In this document: positions 5,101-5,351 of the stretch, piece by piece
How the letters are laid out: the number at the start of each line of letters is the position of its first letter
How positions within the stretch are numbered: position 1 is the first letter of the stretch
Assembly: GCA_026393655.1 (NCBI GenBank)
Contig: JAPKZT010000143.1
Coordinates: 1 to 5,351, forward strand
Source: Actinomycetota bacterium
GTDB taxonomy: Bacteria > Actinomycetota > Acidimicrobiia > Acidimicrobiales > Ilumatobacteraceae
Direction of reading: 5' to 3'
Length of the DNA: 5,351 bases
Program-made: the position numbers and the translations under genes
Notes under the pieces: generated by a model
What the model was told of the DNA's origin: nothing
Databases searched by the model: none
Seen by the model: only the letters and a program-made list of their open reading frames with translations

Positions 5101-5351
5101 TTAGCGCCAGTTTGAAGCAACTGCGATCAACACGCCAGTGCCGATCAAGCAGCGATAAACCACATACGGTGCAAAAGTTTTAGTCTGCACCAAACGAATC
5201 ATTGACCACATCGCAAGCCAGCCAGAGATTCCCGCGACAACGATTCCGACGATCATTGGCACGAGCAAACCATCAGGTATTCCATCGCGCACAAGTTTTG
5301 CAAGTTTGAAAACAACTGCCCCAGAAATAATTGGCACGCTCATTAAAAATG
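5101..5351 (-). CDS. uppP: Undecaprenyl-diphosphate phosphatase UppP (BacA family), C-terminal part
   Basis: Membrane enzyme that dephosphorylates undecaprenyl diphosphate so the lipid carrier can be reused for peptidoglycan and other envelope polymers. The visible 83 codons are the C terminus: FLMSVPIISGAVVFKL corresponds to the family's FLLSIPAIxGA segment, followed by two hydrophobic helices (LLVPMIVGIVVAGISGWLAM and a last one from about PYVVYRCLIGTG) with the typical YR-x2-IG pattern just before the end. The frame is open to the window edge, so the Met at 5343 is internal and about 190 N-terminal residues with the catalytic glutamates and PGxSRSG motif are outside. It ends with TAA at 5103-5101, convergent with the SAF-like gene. 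Assignment is from motifs of the C-terminal end only. Confidence 0.88.
   Translation of the reverse strand, partial: FLMSVPIISGAVVFKLAKLVRDGIPDGLLVPMIVGIVVAGISGWLAMWSMIRLVQTKTFAPYVVYRCLIGTGVLIAVASNWR

Overview
This window looks like a compact chromosomal segment from an actinobacterium with moderate GC content. The clade Acidimicrobiia, aquatic lineages, is my best guess; it rests on the style of the FmdB and SAF-type proteins and on gene order, so confidence is only moderate. Genes are packed with gaps of 16 to about 55 bases, several starts lack a Shine-Dalgarno site, and two divergent pairs have almost no space between their start codons. There are no RNA genes, CRISPR arrays, insertion sequences or gene-free stretches over 300 bases.

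Layout: (1) 1-1506, minus strand: a molybdenum cofactor pair, moeA followed by the 5' part of moaA, which runs off the left edge. (2) 1505-2083, plus strand: a putative glycolipid-binding protein (DUF1089/PF06475 type) whose ATG overlaps the ATG of moeA in a single CATG. (3) 2100-4191, minus strand: galU (UDP-glucose synthesis) followed 25 bases later by a cytosolic serine beta-lactamase-like hydrolase. (4) 4218-5046, plus strand: an FmdB-type small regulatory/chaperone protein and a short SAF-domain-like membrane-anchored protein, transcribed away from galU. (5) 5034-5089: four tandem 14-bp units that begin inside the last codons of the SAF-like gene. (6) 5101-5351, minus strand: the C-terminal end of the undecaprenyl-diphosphate phosphatase UppP.

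Functionally the window joins molybdenum cofactor synthesis (moeA, moaA) with envelope precursor genes (galU, uppP, perhaps the glycolipid-binding protein and the hydrolase). The galU / moeA / FmdB association recalls the Mycobacterium tuberculosis neighbourhood Rv0991c (FmdB-type chaperone) - Rv0992c - Rv0993 (galU) - Rv0994 (moeA1), here rearranged, lacking the 5-formyltetrahydrofolate cyclo-ligase gene and carrying two inserted genes.

The items most worth a second look are the FmdB-family protein, which has lost every zinc-binding cysteine; the near-palindromic double -10 element between galU and fmdB; the shared CATG start of moeA and its divergent neighbour; and the 14-bp repeat array that copies a stop codon. 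I found no clear candidate for a wholly new multi-gene system.
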